A stretch of DNA of 64,000 bases, from NCBI GenBank assembly GCA_014584395.1, contig JACTMY010000010.1, positions 248,001-312,000 on the forward strand. The letters are read 5' to 3'. The position numbers and the translations under genes are program-made. This DNA comes from Planctomycetota bacterium. GTDB taxonomy: Bacteria > Planctomycetota > Planctomycetia > Gemmatales > HRBIN36. Every line of letters begins with the position of its first letter. Positions within the stretch are counted from its first letter, which is position 1. The notes beneath the pieces were generated by a model. It was not told the origin of the DNA, did not search any database, and saw only the letters and a program-made list of their open reading frames with translations. Positions 28,028 to 39,132 of this stretch are shown in pieces.

Positions 28028-29620
28028 TCAACGTGAGACCGAAACCGAACCCGATGCGACGGAGCAGCGTCCAAGAGAGGCTGGGGATTCAGGCGCTGCC
28101 CCTGGCCAAGACTCTCCAGGGAACTTAGAATGGAAGCTACTCAGGCCGAAGTGGCGGAATGGCAGACGCGTCGGATTCAAAATCCGATACCCGCAAGGGT
28201 GTGTGGGTTCAAGTCCCTCCTTCGGCACTTGCAAAAAACGCTGGCTTTCCCCGTCTTTTTCAGGGTTTTCGCTCGCCTTTATGGAATTCTGTTCATTCTG
28301 AACGGTTGTATCATTCTGTCTCAATAAATTGCACTCAGACAATCTGTTTGGGCCAAGGTATGGGCCAAGGGAATTTGGCTCCTTCCCCATGGTCCCGGTT
28401 GCCTTCGCTTGATCTATCGCCGGTTTCGCTTCCAAGGACGGCAGTTGCTCAACCGCTCCCGACAGGTCGCGCAAGGCCACGTGGCAATAACGATCCATCG
28501 TCAACGTAATCGTCGAATGTCGCGCCAGGGCCTGGGCGGTTTTCGGATTCACTCCCGATTGCACCAGCCAGGTGACGTAGCTATGACGCAGTCCGTGAAA
28601 GTCGATTCTCTGGCCTTCTGAATCCACGACGGCCAGGAAGTCATCTTCGATGCTCCCGTACCGTTTAATGCAATTCTGGCGCGCTTCGTGGGCATCTTTC
28701 GCCAGAACCTCGGAAGTTTTCCCCAGACGGCCAGGCCAAAGCCGCTCCCCTGCCCTCTTGTGTGTCAGCCAAGGGTGAAGCATTGCGACCAGCCAGGCAG
28801 GCAGCGGTTGCTCGACGCGCTTGCGGTTTTTGGTGTACGCATTTTCGACAATGACCGTGGGTTGATCGGCTTGCAGGTCGAAGGATTCGCGCGTCAAGGA
28901 TGCTAATTCATTCCTTCTCAAGCCGGTTCCCAAAGCGACAGCGTACAGCATCGCTCGATCCGGCCCCGACAGTCCAAGTCGCTTGGCTTGACTCTGCTGG
29001 GTCGATTCGATCAGGGCGCGGGCCTCGGCAATCGACAAGGCGCGTCGTTCATGGCGTGCGTCCAGCTTGGCGTTAAACCCGTTCAGGTGGGCAATGGGAT
29101 TGCCCTGGATACGCTGCTCCTTCAGCAACCAGTGAATGAACCGTTTCACCGCCACCAGCCGCTTGTTCAACGTTCGCAATGATAGTCCGCGTTCTCGCAG
29201 GTCGTTCAGATAGCCTTGCAGCTTTGCTCCCGTGATTTCTAGCAACTTGATCCATCGGCACTTCTCGGCCGCGTCCCTGATGGCGTGCATCGTTTCGTGG
29301 ATATGCTGCCGAGTTACTCGCTTGTGGATCAGTGATTGCTCGAAGTCGCAGAGATGATCGGCCAGTAGCTTCTTGGCGTTCACCTCGAAATGATCCGTCA
29401 ATCCCGCCGCCTGCCGGGCCGCTTGCTTCTCTAATTCAACCGCCAGGGCCTGGGTCGCCGCTCGATCCTTGAAACCTCTTCGCTTGTGCCGTCGCATCTC
29501 AGGATCGTAGAATCGTATCCACCAGCAAGGCGATTGCTTGCGGATTGCTCCAGGGTCTGACGCCTTGCATCGTTTGCCGTTGGCATCGACGAAGTAGACG
29601 GGTTTGAAAATTTCAGCCAT
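28028..29620 (-). CDS. int: Tyrosine recombinase / integrase (C-terminus altered by integration)
   Basis: 530 residues. An N-terminal SAM-like core-binding domain (about 80-180) precedes the catalytic domain. The active-site residues are Arg235 (GTGLRRNEL), His342 and Arg345 (HGLRH), His368 (LARHST) and Tyr378 (MDRYCH). It catalyses insertion and excision at tRNA-Leu. From residue 465 the frame runs antisense through the attachment core, and after residue 483 it reads into chromosome beyond the tRNA, giving 47 accidental residues. In the excised circle the same frame would instead continue into 42310-42126 and end in a different 61-residue tail. Start ATG 29620 was chosen for the family-like MAEIFKPVYFVD N-terminus. 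Confidence 0.93.
   Translation of the reverse strand: MAEIFKPVYFVDANGKRCKASDPGAIRKQSPCWWIRFYDPEMRRHKRRGFKDRAATQALAVELEKQAARQAAGLTDHFEVNAKKLLADHLCDFEQSLIHKRVTRQHIHETMHAIRDAAEKCRWIKLLEITGAKLQGYLNDLRERGLSLRTLNKRLVAVKRFIHWLLKEQRIQGNPIAHLNGFNAKLDARHERRALSIAEARALIESTQQSQAKRLGLSGPDRAMLYAVALGTGLRRNELASLTRESFDLQADQPTVIVENAYTKNRKRVEQPLPAWLVAMLHPWLTHKRAGERLWPGRLGKTSEVLAKDAHEARQNCIKRYGSIEDDFLAVVDSEGQRIDFHGLRHSYVTWLVQSGVNPKTAQALARHSTITLTMDRYCHVALRDLSGAVEQLPSLEAKPAIDQAKATGTMGKEPNSLGPYLGPNRLSECNLLRQNDTTVQNEQNSIKASENPEKDGESQRFLQVPKEGLEPTHPCGYRILNPTRLPFRHFGLSSFHSKFPGESWPGAAPESPASLGRCSVASGSVSVSR
28126..28131 (+). promoter_or_regulatory. Candidate -10 box of tRNA-Leu
   Basis: TAGAAT at 28126-28131, 17 bases after a weak -35-like TGGCCA (28103-28108) and 13 bases before the tRNA. 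Confidence 0.35.
28145..28227 (+). tRNA. tRNA-Leu (anticodon CAA)
   Basis: 83 bases. Acceptor stem GCCGAAG pairs with CTTCGGC (28220-28226) with discriminator A. The anticodon arm TCGGA-TTCAAAA-TCCGA gives anticodon CAA. A long variable arm (TACCCGCAAGGGTG) is typical of leucine tRNA, and the T loop GGTTCAAGTCC is present. CCA is not encoded. The 3' 57 bases form part of the attachment core of the genomic island; the tRNA itself is intact. Confidence 0.95.
28171..28229 (+). repeat. attL core of the genomic island
   Basis: 59 bases identical to 42311-42369. It covers the anticodon arm to the 3' end of tRNA-Leu plus two bases. It marks the left boundary of the island and lies inside the integrase reading frame on the other strand. 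Confidence 0.92.
28350..28367 (+). repeat. Candidate integrase arm site, left copy
   Basis: 18 bases identical to 42233-42250, made of two GGGCCA units. It lies 120 bases inside the island from attL. Confidence 0.5.
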
Positions 29621-30009
29621 TATTTTCCTTTCATGATTCCCAGGAAACTACCTTGAGTTCAAAAAAAGGTCAAACATCATTCGTAGAGCCACCCTGAGCG
29701 TCTCCCCTTGCGCGACGGCGAGGGGCCTGGCCTGGCGCCGTCGCCATCGTCGGAATCACCCGCCAAGGCACCCATTACAGGTTTCTCATAATAAGATTCT
29801 GGGGGGGGGCTTCGTTCGCCAGATTGCCAAGTTGTTGTAACTTGGCAATCTGGGAATTTCTAGGGGTCAAAATCTGCGAATTCTCAATGTTTTTCCAAGG
29901 TTGCCAAGATTGCCAAGATCATGTGGAAAATAGAACCATCGACAATTGGCACAAGTGCTGTCCCTATCGAAACCGCACACTTGAGGGTCATGAGGTGGCA
30001 TTTTCTGAA
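29621..30009. promoter_or_regulatory. Integrase upstream region with a perfect hairpin
   Basis: About 390 bases between the primase stop and the integrase start. It holds a perfect inverted repeat of 15 bases (29819-29833 and 29839-29853, five-base loop) built on TTGCCAAG, and further TTGCCAAG copies near 29912-29927. A run of nine G lies just before the hairpin. There is no T tract on the minus strand, so a simple terminator is unlikely; an operator or recombination site is possible. Confidence 0.5.
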
Positions 30010-32544
30010 TCATGTTTCATCCCCCTCGGCCAGGGCCTCCCCCGCCAGCCTTGCGTAATAGTCGTCCGGGGGGCCATCTTCCAGCCACGTATCGCCGCTC
30101 GCGGGCTTGTCTACACTGTCTACGTCTACGGTATTGCCGCTTGCAGGTCGCAGTTCGGCATCGTCTACACTGTCTACGTCTACGGTATTGTGATTTTCCC
30201 AGGGAAAACCGCTATTACCGTAGACAGCCGGTTGCGTCGCCCCGGGGCAATCGGGAATACCGTAGACATGTTGACGCGTAGACACCGTAGACAGTCGGAA
30301 TCGACGGGTCGGTTGCCCGCGTTGGCCAGCCAGGGCCTGTTCCCAAGTGCCACGGCCAGCCTTGGCCAGCCCTTCCAGCGCCTCTTCCGCCGCGCCGGGT
30401 TCTTTCAGCCATCGGCACCCCTGCTGCACTTCGCGCGCCGTCACAGGGCCGCCTTTGCGTTCGATCCACTCCACCAACCGGCGCTGGTCACGGTCCGCGT
30501 CGGATTCGTCCAGCATGGCGTAGACGCGCCGGGCTTCATTCTTGAACCACTCCGCCAAGAGGATGCCGGCTTGCATGCTCTCGGCGTCGAGTACCCGCTC
30601 GTCGGTCAGGTCGCCGGCTGCCCAGCGGACGTAGTGGATGACCAACGCCAGCCGGGTCGCGTATTCCTCCAGCTTGGACCAGGCCGCCGACAGGTCGCCG
30701 GTCAGGTCCACATGTTCAATCGCGTGCGCGTCGTAGTAAGCGGTCCAGGCGGACTTCGCCAGCGCGTCCAGCCGGACCAGGACCGGCCGGGCTTTGCCGT
30801 CGTCGCCCTGGTCTGGTTGCAGTCCGTAGAGCCGGTCGAACAGCTCGGCCAGCTCCGCTTCCGCCTTCGGGTCGATGTCGGCCTCGGTCCACTTCTTGGC
30901 CTTCCGTGGCGGACAGGACAACAGCAACCGGGCCGCCAAGCCCGATTCGCGATGCTCTCTGCTCAACGCCCGCTGCAGGATGCCGGGTTGAATCCCGCCG
31001 GTCACGCACACCGCCGCTTGGGAAACGTGGATCGTGCGCGAAATGCCCGTCTTGCGGTCCACGATGATACCCTCGGCGTTGAACATCGACAGCCAGTTGG
31101 CCGCGTCCGTGACAGCCTTCCCTTTCCCGGCGTAGCGGTCGAACGAACCGATCCAACCGGCCAACTCATCGCGGGCCAGCAACAGGCCGCGTGGGTTCGT
31201 CATCAGGATCGGGGCTAGTGCTTCGACGGTCGTATCTGCGACGATGTAGCGTTCGGCGTGGGGCGTGTCCGGCTTGGCGGGCGGTTCTTCCGTGGCGTTC
31301 TTGGACCGCTTCCAGGCCGCGTAGTCCTTCTCCCACTGGGCCAGCTCCGTTTCGTGCCGCTTCATCTCTTCGGCGTGGCGCTCCAGCGCCTTCCGCTGGC
31401 GTTCGCGTACCGGCCGCATGACCAGCCGGAAAGCCGGGGTCTTGGCGGTCCCGCTCTCGCCGACGATCGCGCCCCAGAGGATCGGCAGAACATGCCAACC
31501 GCGTTTCAGCTCCAGCCGTCGCGTGGTGCCGATGGCCGCCGCCAGCGCGACCAACAGCGGGAGCGCCAGGTAGGACGGATCGCAACCAATGGCCCGCGCT
31601 CCAGCCGCGACAAATCCGCGAATTGGCTCAGGCAACGTGTCCACGGGGAATGGACGAAAGGCCAGGTCGTCGGCCTCAATGCTGGGCCGCCACGGTTCGG
31701 CCGCCTGGGCGAGGGTTTCGATTTTGGCCCGCATGCTAGCCGGCTCGGCTGCGTCGCCGTGGCCGTCGATCCAGTCCACGATGTCGCCGCCTTTTGGTAG
31801 CTTTGGCAGCTCGACGATGCGGACCGCCGGGGCCGGCGTCAGCTTCGCCAGGATGCCCGCGACGGTTTCAGCATACTTGCGGCCCGGCTCGTCGTGGTCG
31901 GGCAAAATCCAGACTTCCTTGCCGGCGAGGGGCCGCCAGTCCGTTTTTCGCGCACCCATCGCCCCGCCGCTTGACGTAGTCGCCGCCAGGCCAATGCTTC
32001 GCGCCGCGTCCGCGCATTTTTCGCCCTCGACCACAAGGACGCGCTTTGCCGCCGCCAGGCCGGGCAAGCCGTACAACGGGCGCGGGTCTTGCATTGCTCC
32101 AATTCGCCAGCCGTCCCCGTGCCGGGCCACGGGGCGGATGTCCTTGCCCGTTGGCCGGTCCCAACGAACCACAACGCCCACGGGTTCGCCCTGGGCGTCG
32201 TGGTAGGTCCACAGGGCCGACCGTTTGCCGTGCCGGCGTTCCAGCTCGGCCACGGCTTCGTTGGCCGTCGTAAAGGTTCGTCCGTTGGACGCGGGCTTGC
32301 CGTTACGGTTCGGCTTCGAGTCGGTCGCCGCGAACAGGTCGCGCAGCTCCAGGCCGACGGCCGCGAGGACCGCCGACGTGTCGCAACCGGCGTGGCACTT
32401 CACCAGCGCCGTGCCGTCGTCGCCTTGGGCGATACTGAGGCTTGCCCGCCGATCATCGTGGGCGGGGCAGCGGGCCATCCATCCGCTGCCGCTTTTTTTC
32501 GCACCTGACAAGTGAGACAAAATAGTTTCAATGGGGGTACTCAT
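30010..32544 (-). CDS. DUF3987 primase/helicase-like replication protein
   Basis: 844 residues from ATG 32544, which overlaps the AlpA-like stop (ATGA) and has a GGGGGGAG ribosome site. An N-terminal zinc-finger of primase type is seen (CPAHDD...CHAGC, about residues 25-55). A Toprim-like segment follows (VLVVEGEKCADAA), then an ATPase region with Walker A GESGTAKT and the DUF3987 signature LLLARDELAGWIGSFD. Such proteins replicate satellites and integrative elements. The C-terminal 70 residues are degenerate and encoded by a stretch with ten GTAGAC motifs. All other island genes run the same way. Confidence 0.88.
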   Translation of the reverse strand: MSTPIETILSHLSGAKKSGSGWMARCPAHDDRRASLSIAQGDDGTALVKCHAGCDTSAVLAAVGLELRDLFAATDSKPNRNGKPASNGRTFTTANEAVAELERRHGKRSALWTYHDAQGEPVGVVVRWDRPTGKDIRPVARHGDGWRIGAMQDPRPLYGLPGLAAAKRVLVVEGEKCADAARSIGLAATTSSGGAMGARKTDWRPLAGKEVWILPDHDEPGRKYAETVAGILAKLTPAPAVRIVELPKLPKGGDIVDWIDGHGDAAEPASMRAKIETLAQAAEPWRPSIEADDLAFRPFPVDTLPEPIRGFVAAGARAIGCDPSYLALPLLVALAAAIGTTRRLELKRGWHVLPILWGAIVGESGTAKTPAFRLVMRPVRERQRKALERHAEEMKRHETELAQWEKDYAAWKRSKNATEEPPAKPDTPHAERYIVADTTVEALAPILMTNPRGLLLARDELAGWIGSFDRYAGKGKAVTDAANWLSMFNAEGIIVDRKTGISRTIHVSQAAVCVTGGIQPGILQRALSREHRESGLAARLLLSCPPRKAKKWTEADIDPKAEAELAELFDRLYGLQPDQGDDGKARPVLVRLDALAKSAWTAYYDAHAIEHVDLTGDLSAAWSKLEEYATRLALVIHYVRWAAGDLTDERVLDAESMQAGILLAEWFKNEARRVYAMLDESDADRDQRRLVEWIERKGGPVTAREVQQGCRWLKEPGAAEEALEGLAKAGRGTWEQALAGQRGQPTRRFRLSTVSTRQHVYGIPDCPGATQPAVYGNSGFPWENHNTVDVDSVDDAELRPASGNTVDVDSVDKPASGDTWLEDGPPDDYYARLAGEALAEGDET
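30109..30292. repeat. Array of GTAGAC hexamers inside the primase 3' end
   Basis: Ten copies of GTAGAC or its complement: 30109, 30118, 30124, 30163, 30172, 30178 (as GTCTAC) and 30220, 30262, 30278, 30287 (as GTAGAC). A 28-base unit with three hexamers is repeated at 30108 and 30162. The two orientations face each other across a TTTTCCCAGGGAAAA palindrome at 30193-30207. Confidence 0.75.
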
Positions 32545-32756
32545 ACGCTCCCCCCTTCCTTCGTCATCGCGTCCCATTGCGCACGGCCTGGGCACCCAGC
32601 GCGAATCCAGGCTTGCAGCTCGTCGGGCCGATAGCGTTGAATTCGCCCAATTTTTACTGGCCTTGGGCCGATTTGGCCTGCGGAAATCTTTCGCCATAAA
32701 GTGGCCAAGCTAATGCCCAGCACCTTCGCCACGTCGCGTGTACTTAGAAGCTCCAT
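32541..32756 (-). CDS. AlpA/MerR-like excisionase or regulator
   Basis: 71 residues from ATG 32756, with GAGGG about 10 bases upstream; the frame is open to 32858. The sequence STRDVAKVLGISLATLWRKISAGQIGPRPVKIG followed by YRPDELQAWI is the winged helix-turn-helix of the AlpA/excisionase family. Members regulate or direct excision of integrated elements. It overlaps the primase start by four bases, so the two are translationally coupled, as is common in satellite-like elements. Confidence 0.85.
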   Translation of the reverse strand: MELLSTRDVAKVLGISLATLWRKISAGQIGPRPVKIGRIQRYRPDELQAWIRAGCPGRAQWDAMTKEGGSV

Positions 32757-32897
32757 CTTTTTGCCCTCTGGTGTTTTTTCAGGCGCAACGTGCACCTTCC
32801 ACCAGTTGGCCGGGATTATGCGCTTTCCGACGCGCATACCGCGCGCATAGTGTTCCACTAGAACGACTTGCAGCGCGCATAATTTGTCGATTATGCG

Positions 32898-33743
32898 CTA
32901 GCTTTCGTGGCGTTTTTTCGCTTTTTGACGTGATGCAAGATGGCGTGATCCGTGGTTAAGGTCGTGATCTTCGAGGGAGTCGTCTTCAATCATCTCGGCC
33001 ATAACCTGCGGATCGGATGACGTGATGGATGGTTTGCGTTTCGGCGGTGCGAGGTCAGGCAGGACGTTGCCCGCTTCGAGGTATCGCTTAACCTTTCGGA
33101 CAACCCTTGAGATAGTCCCTTGATTGACCTTTTCGCCGAGTAGCTCTACGGAACGTTTGGCGAGTTCTGTTTGTGTCATGCCGCCAATGGTGCACGCGCG
33201 GTAAATGGCAATAGCTTGGGCGGAAGGTTGCTTCATCGTTGCGGCCGTGGCCTGGGATTGCTGGGCATTGATGGCCGGCGCTTGGGGCAGTTCGGCGATA
33301 ATGTACTTTAGCCGCTCGATGGGTTCGAACAGCGAATTAAGCCATTCCTCTTCCTTCTGCCATCGCTCCGACATCTTGAACATGAAAGCGTCAGAATAAA
33401 TCGAAGGGTGACCGCATGGCCTGGCCATCAGCAGAGCATCGAACAGGTCCACGCATCCCTTGACGAATTCGCGCTTAGTTTCAAGATTGGGTTCCGTCCA
33501 TCGGTTTTTTTGGCTTGCTGCAAGCAGCTCCTTATCAAGCCGCGCGTACACGTCCGCTTTCAGGTCCGCGGAGTTCTTGTGCTGCTTGAGAAGGGGCGAG
33601 CGTAATTTGTTCAGTTTGTCGCAGACCAAGCCTAATTCTTTAGCCGCCGAAGCATGATGCACGCTGAAAATCGCCGCGTGCAGCGTGGACAACCAAACGT
33701 GAAGGTCGATTAGAGACGTGATGGGGACTGGAAGCGTAGACAT
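32898..33743 (-). CDS. Hypothetical island protein with helix-turn-helix-like C-terminal region
   Basis: 281 residues, start MSTLPVPIT at 33743. No overall family was recognised. The N-terminal 150 residues are helical and rich in Lys/Glu. Residues about 180-225 (YRACTIGGMTQTELAKRSVELLG, then NQGTISRVVRKVKRYLEAGN) look like a resolvase- or sigma-like helix-turn-helix. The C-terminus is acidic then basic. Its place upstream of alpA-primase suggests control of the element, by context only. Confidence 0.65.
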   Translation of the reverse strand: MSTLPVPITSLIDLHVWLSTLHAAIFSVHHASAAKELGLVCDKLNKLRSPLLKQHKNSADLKADVYARLDKELLAASQKNRWTEPNLETKREFVKGCVDLFDALLMARPCGHPSIYSDAFMFKMSERWQKEEEWLNSLFEPIERLKYIIAELPQAPAINAQQSQATAATMKQPSAQAIAIYRACTIGGMTQTELAKRSVELLGEKVNQGTISRVVRKVKRYLEAGNVLPDLAPPKRKPSITSSDPQVMAEMIEDDSLEDHDLNHGSRHLASRQKAKKRHES

Positions 33744-34135
33744 GGTGCTGTTCCTCTGGTGTCGGGCCGATGCCCACGGGAAGCAAGGAACAGCGTTTGC
33801 CTCTCCGTGGCATCGTTAAGCGGGGATCAGCCGCAAGCCCGATGGGCGATTATTCAAAAATGATACTGGCATGTCAAGACCGATGAGAAAAAATTGCTCT
33901 AGATGTTTTAATGGCAACGAGCATACAACTGAAAACAAACAGTGTATGAAATTGCTACTGTTCCCTGGTGGCGTCGATTCGGTTTTTCGCCAGGAAGGAC
34001 CCACCACCAAAATTTTAATTCATGGTGTAAAGCGCGAAGGTGGACGCTCGGTCCTTCAGTCGATGCCCCAGAGATTATGCCCCCCTACCCCTGAATACGT
34101 GCGAAGCGTGTAATATAAATCATGCTCGTGTTAGG
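33744..34135. other. Gene-poor, AT-rich gap upstream of the 281-residue gene
   Basis: About 390 bases. It contains an open frame of 80 codons on the plus strand (33871-34113) that has no recognisable domain or ribosome site. No hairpin terminator for hsdR was seen. It should contain the promoter of the minus-strand 281-residue gene, but no clear boxes were found. Confidence 0.4.
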
Positions 34136-37330
<3,195 letters not shown>

Positions 37331-37340
37331 GATTTGTTAA

Positions 37341-37358
37341 CCACGAAAGACACGAAAA
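37341..37358. repeat. Inverted copy of the CACGAAA repeat
   Basis: ACCACGAAAGACACGAAA, the reverse of the elements at 37398 and 37813, lies just upstream of the hsdR start. Confidence 0.6.
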
Positions 37359-37397
37359 AGGAAAAGACAGGGATGGACTCTTCCTGCTTCGTATTTG

Positions 37398-37424
37398 TTC
37401 GTGCTTTTCGTGCCTTTCGTGGTT
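37398..37424. repeat. TTCGTG-rich repeat downstream of the GxxExxY gene
   Basis: TTCGTGCTTTTCGTGCCTTT followed by CGTGGTT. It is nearly identical to 37813-37838 at the other end of the GxxExxY gene. Confidence 0.7.
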
Positions 37425-37431
37425 CCATTCA

Positions 37432-37848
37432 TCACAGGGCCAGCCGTTGGATCGTTGCCTTCGGATAATCGCCGAAGTTGACCAATAACCCCAGCCGGTA
37501 GCCCGTCGCTTTCAGGTAGTTCAACACCTGCGCCTGATGTTCGGGAGCGACGGCCTTCACCGCCTTCAACTCGACGATGATCTTGTCGAAGCACACAAAA
37601 TCGGGTTTATAGGTTTGCAGCAACGGTTGCTGTTTGTAGACCAGCCTGAGTTCAGGTTGGGCGACGAAGGGGATGCTTTTCAGGGCAAACTCTTTCGACA
37701 GACACTCCTGATAGACGGCCTCCAAGAATCCGCATCCCATCTCCCGATAAACCTCGAAGATCGCCCCATTGATGGCGTAGCACTCGTCCTTATACAGAAT
37801 CTCCCTTCCTTGTTCGTGTTTTTCGTGCCTTTCGTGGTCGTGGTTCAT
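37432..37848 (-). CDS. GxxExxY-family protein
   Basis: 138 residues. The family motif is GCGFLEAVY (G-x-x-E-x-x-Y). Also present are KPDFVCFDKIIVELKA, which resembles a PD-(D/E)xK nuclease core (D then ExK), and VLNYLKATGYRLGLLVNFG. The biological role of the family is not established. The gene sits within the restriction operon between fic and hsdR and is flanked by TTCGTG-rich direct repeats, one of which supplies its N-terminus; this looks like insertion of a mobile cassette. Confidence 0.88.
   Translation of the reverse strand: MNHDHERHEKHEQGREILYKDECYAINGAIFEVYREMGCGFLEAVYQECLSKEFALKSIPFVAQPELRLVYKQQPLLQTYKPDFVCFDKIIVELKAVKAVAPEHQAQVLNYLKATGYRLGLLVNFGDYPKATIQRLAL
37813..37838. repeat. 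TTCGTG-rich repeat at the 5' end of the GxxExxY gene
   Basis: Matches 37398-37423 with one or two changes. It encodes the first residues (HERHEKHEQ) of the GxxExxY protein. Confidence 0.7.
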
Positions 37849-37890
37849 GCTTCGGCCTCCACCAACGACGGGTCATTTAAGGGGATGCGT

Positions 37891-37970
37891 GAGCGACAAA
37901 ATCGCTTGTCGATCATATTTTAGATTAAGTGAGCGACAAAGTTCGTTGCCTGCAATCCATGAGCGACAAA
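37891..37970. repeat. Three copies of TGAGCGACAAA
   Basis: GAGCGACAAA at 37891-37900, 37931-37940 and 37961-37970, each preceded by TG or GT. They fill the gap between the fic stop and the GxxExxY start. Confidence 0.6.
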
Positions 37971-37977
37971 CCACGGC

Positions 37978-39132
37978 TCAAGTCTCTGTAATCTGGATCA
38001 ATTCGGGAAATCGGTAAACGGCAGCGCGACGCCCTCTTCCCACACGCAGCACTTTCAGCAACCCCTTGACAACACACACTTTGAGAATTCGTCGGGCCGT
38101 TGGTTCCGGTATTCGAGAGTGCGTAATAAAATGACTACCGCTGAACACCGGTTTACCAAAAAGAAAATCTAACGCCGTGATCGCATACTGGGAATGTGTC
38201 TCTCGAATCATCCATTCTTTCTTGGCCTTGTAGAGGTCGAGGATCTTTCGCGCTTTTACCTCATTTTTCACGGCCTGCTCGGTCAGGGCCTGCAGGAAGA
38301 ATTCGCACCAACCGGTCCAGTCATCATCGCGCGACACGGCCAGCAACTTGTCGTAATACAGTTGGCGATGGGCTTCCAGATGTTCGCTCATGTAAAACAT
38401 CGGTACATGAAGCAGTTTCCGCTCGAACAAGAACAGCGGAATCAGCATACGCCCCAACCGGCCATTTCCGTCGAGAAACGGGTGCAACGATTCGAACTCC
38501 GCATGCGCGACGGCCAATTGCACCAGATGATCCGGTTCCCTGCCATGCAAATATTTTTCCCAGACGCCCATTCCCTCGTGGACGTGTTCCGGCGCGATCG
38601 GGATGAAGCGGGCTTCTTCGATCGGGCGGCCGTGAACGCCGATGTAGTTTTGAACGACTCGATACTGGCCGCGTGACTTGTCGTGCCCACGCACCCCCGA
38701 AAGCAGCGTGGCATGCACTTGCTTGATCAACCGGCCGCACAACGGAACTTTCTTCAACAGTTCGACCGCCTCGTTCAAGCCTCTGCGGTAGTTCAACACC
38801 TCGACAATGTCCGCCTGTTTTTCGGGCATGACACGGCTTGGAGGCCCTGCCGCTTCATACTCCAGCACTTCCCCCATCGTGGCCTGCGTTCCTTCGATGC
38901 GCGACGATAACACCGCTTCCTGAGTCGTCAACGGGGCCAGCAGGATCGAGGCGTTCGGCACGGCGGCGAGCAAACCGTCATAGCGGGCCAGCGCCGCGTT
39001 GGCCGGGCCGATCAGCGGGACCAGCCGCCGCCAATCGATTTGCCGGGGCGGAAATCGCCCTGTGTGATAGGGCACAGGCCCTGTATGAGGCGTGGAAATC
39101 GTGCGCGGGGAAGTCTTTCGAATTCTGGTCAT
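37978..39132 (-). CDS. Fic-family AMP-transferase-like protein
   Basis: 384 residues. The Fic motif is complete: HPFLDGNGRLGR (residues 217-228) with the catalytic His217. The N-terminal segment SSRIEG (76-81) is the inhibitory helix motif of class II Fic proteins, in which the glutamate blocks ATP. A winged-helix region follows at the C-terminus (SRIPEPTARRILKVCVVKGLL). Fic enzymes usually transfer AMP to a hydroxyl on a target protein. Its start overlaps the hsdS stop by four bases, so it is made together with the restriction enzyme; the target is unknown. Confidence 0.92.
   Translation of the reverse strand: MTRIRKTSPRTISTPHTGPVPYHTGRFPPRQIDWRRLVPLIGPANAALARYDGLLAAVPNASILLAPLTTQEAVLSSRIEGTQATMGEVLEYEAAGPPSRVMPEKQADIVEVLNYRRGLNEAVELLKKVPLCGRLIKQVHATLLSGVRGHDKSRGQYRVVQNYIGVHGRPIEEARFIPIAPEHVHEGMGVWEKYLHGREPDHLVQLAVAHAEFESLHPFLDGNGRLGRMLIPLFLFERKLLHVPMFYMSEHLEAHRQLYYDKLLAVSRDDDWTGWCEFFLQALTEQAVKNEVKARKILDLYKAKKEWMIRETHSQYAITALDFLFGKPVFSGSHFITHSRIPEPTARRILKVCVVKGLLKVLRVGRGRRAAVYRFPELIQITET

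Noticed and set aside
33871-34113. Possible 80-residue gene in the gap next to hsdR
   Set aside because: No ribosome site, no domain and unusual composition; it could be chance in AT-rich DNA.
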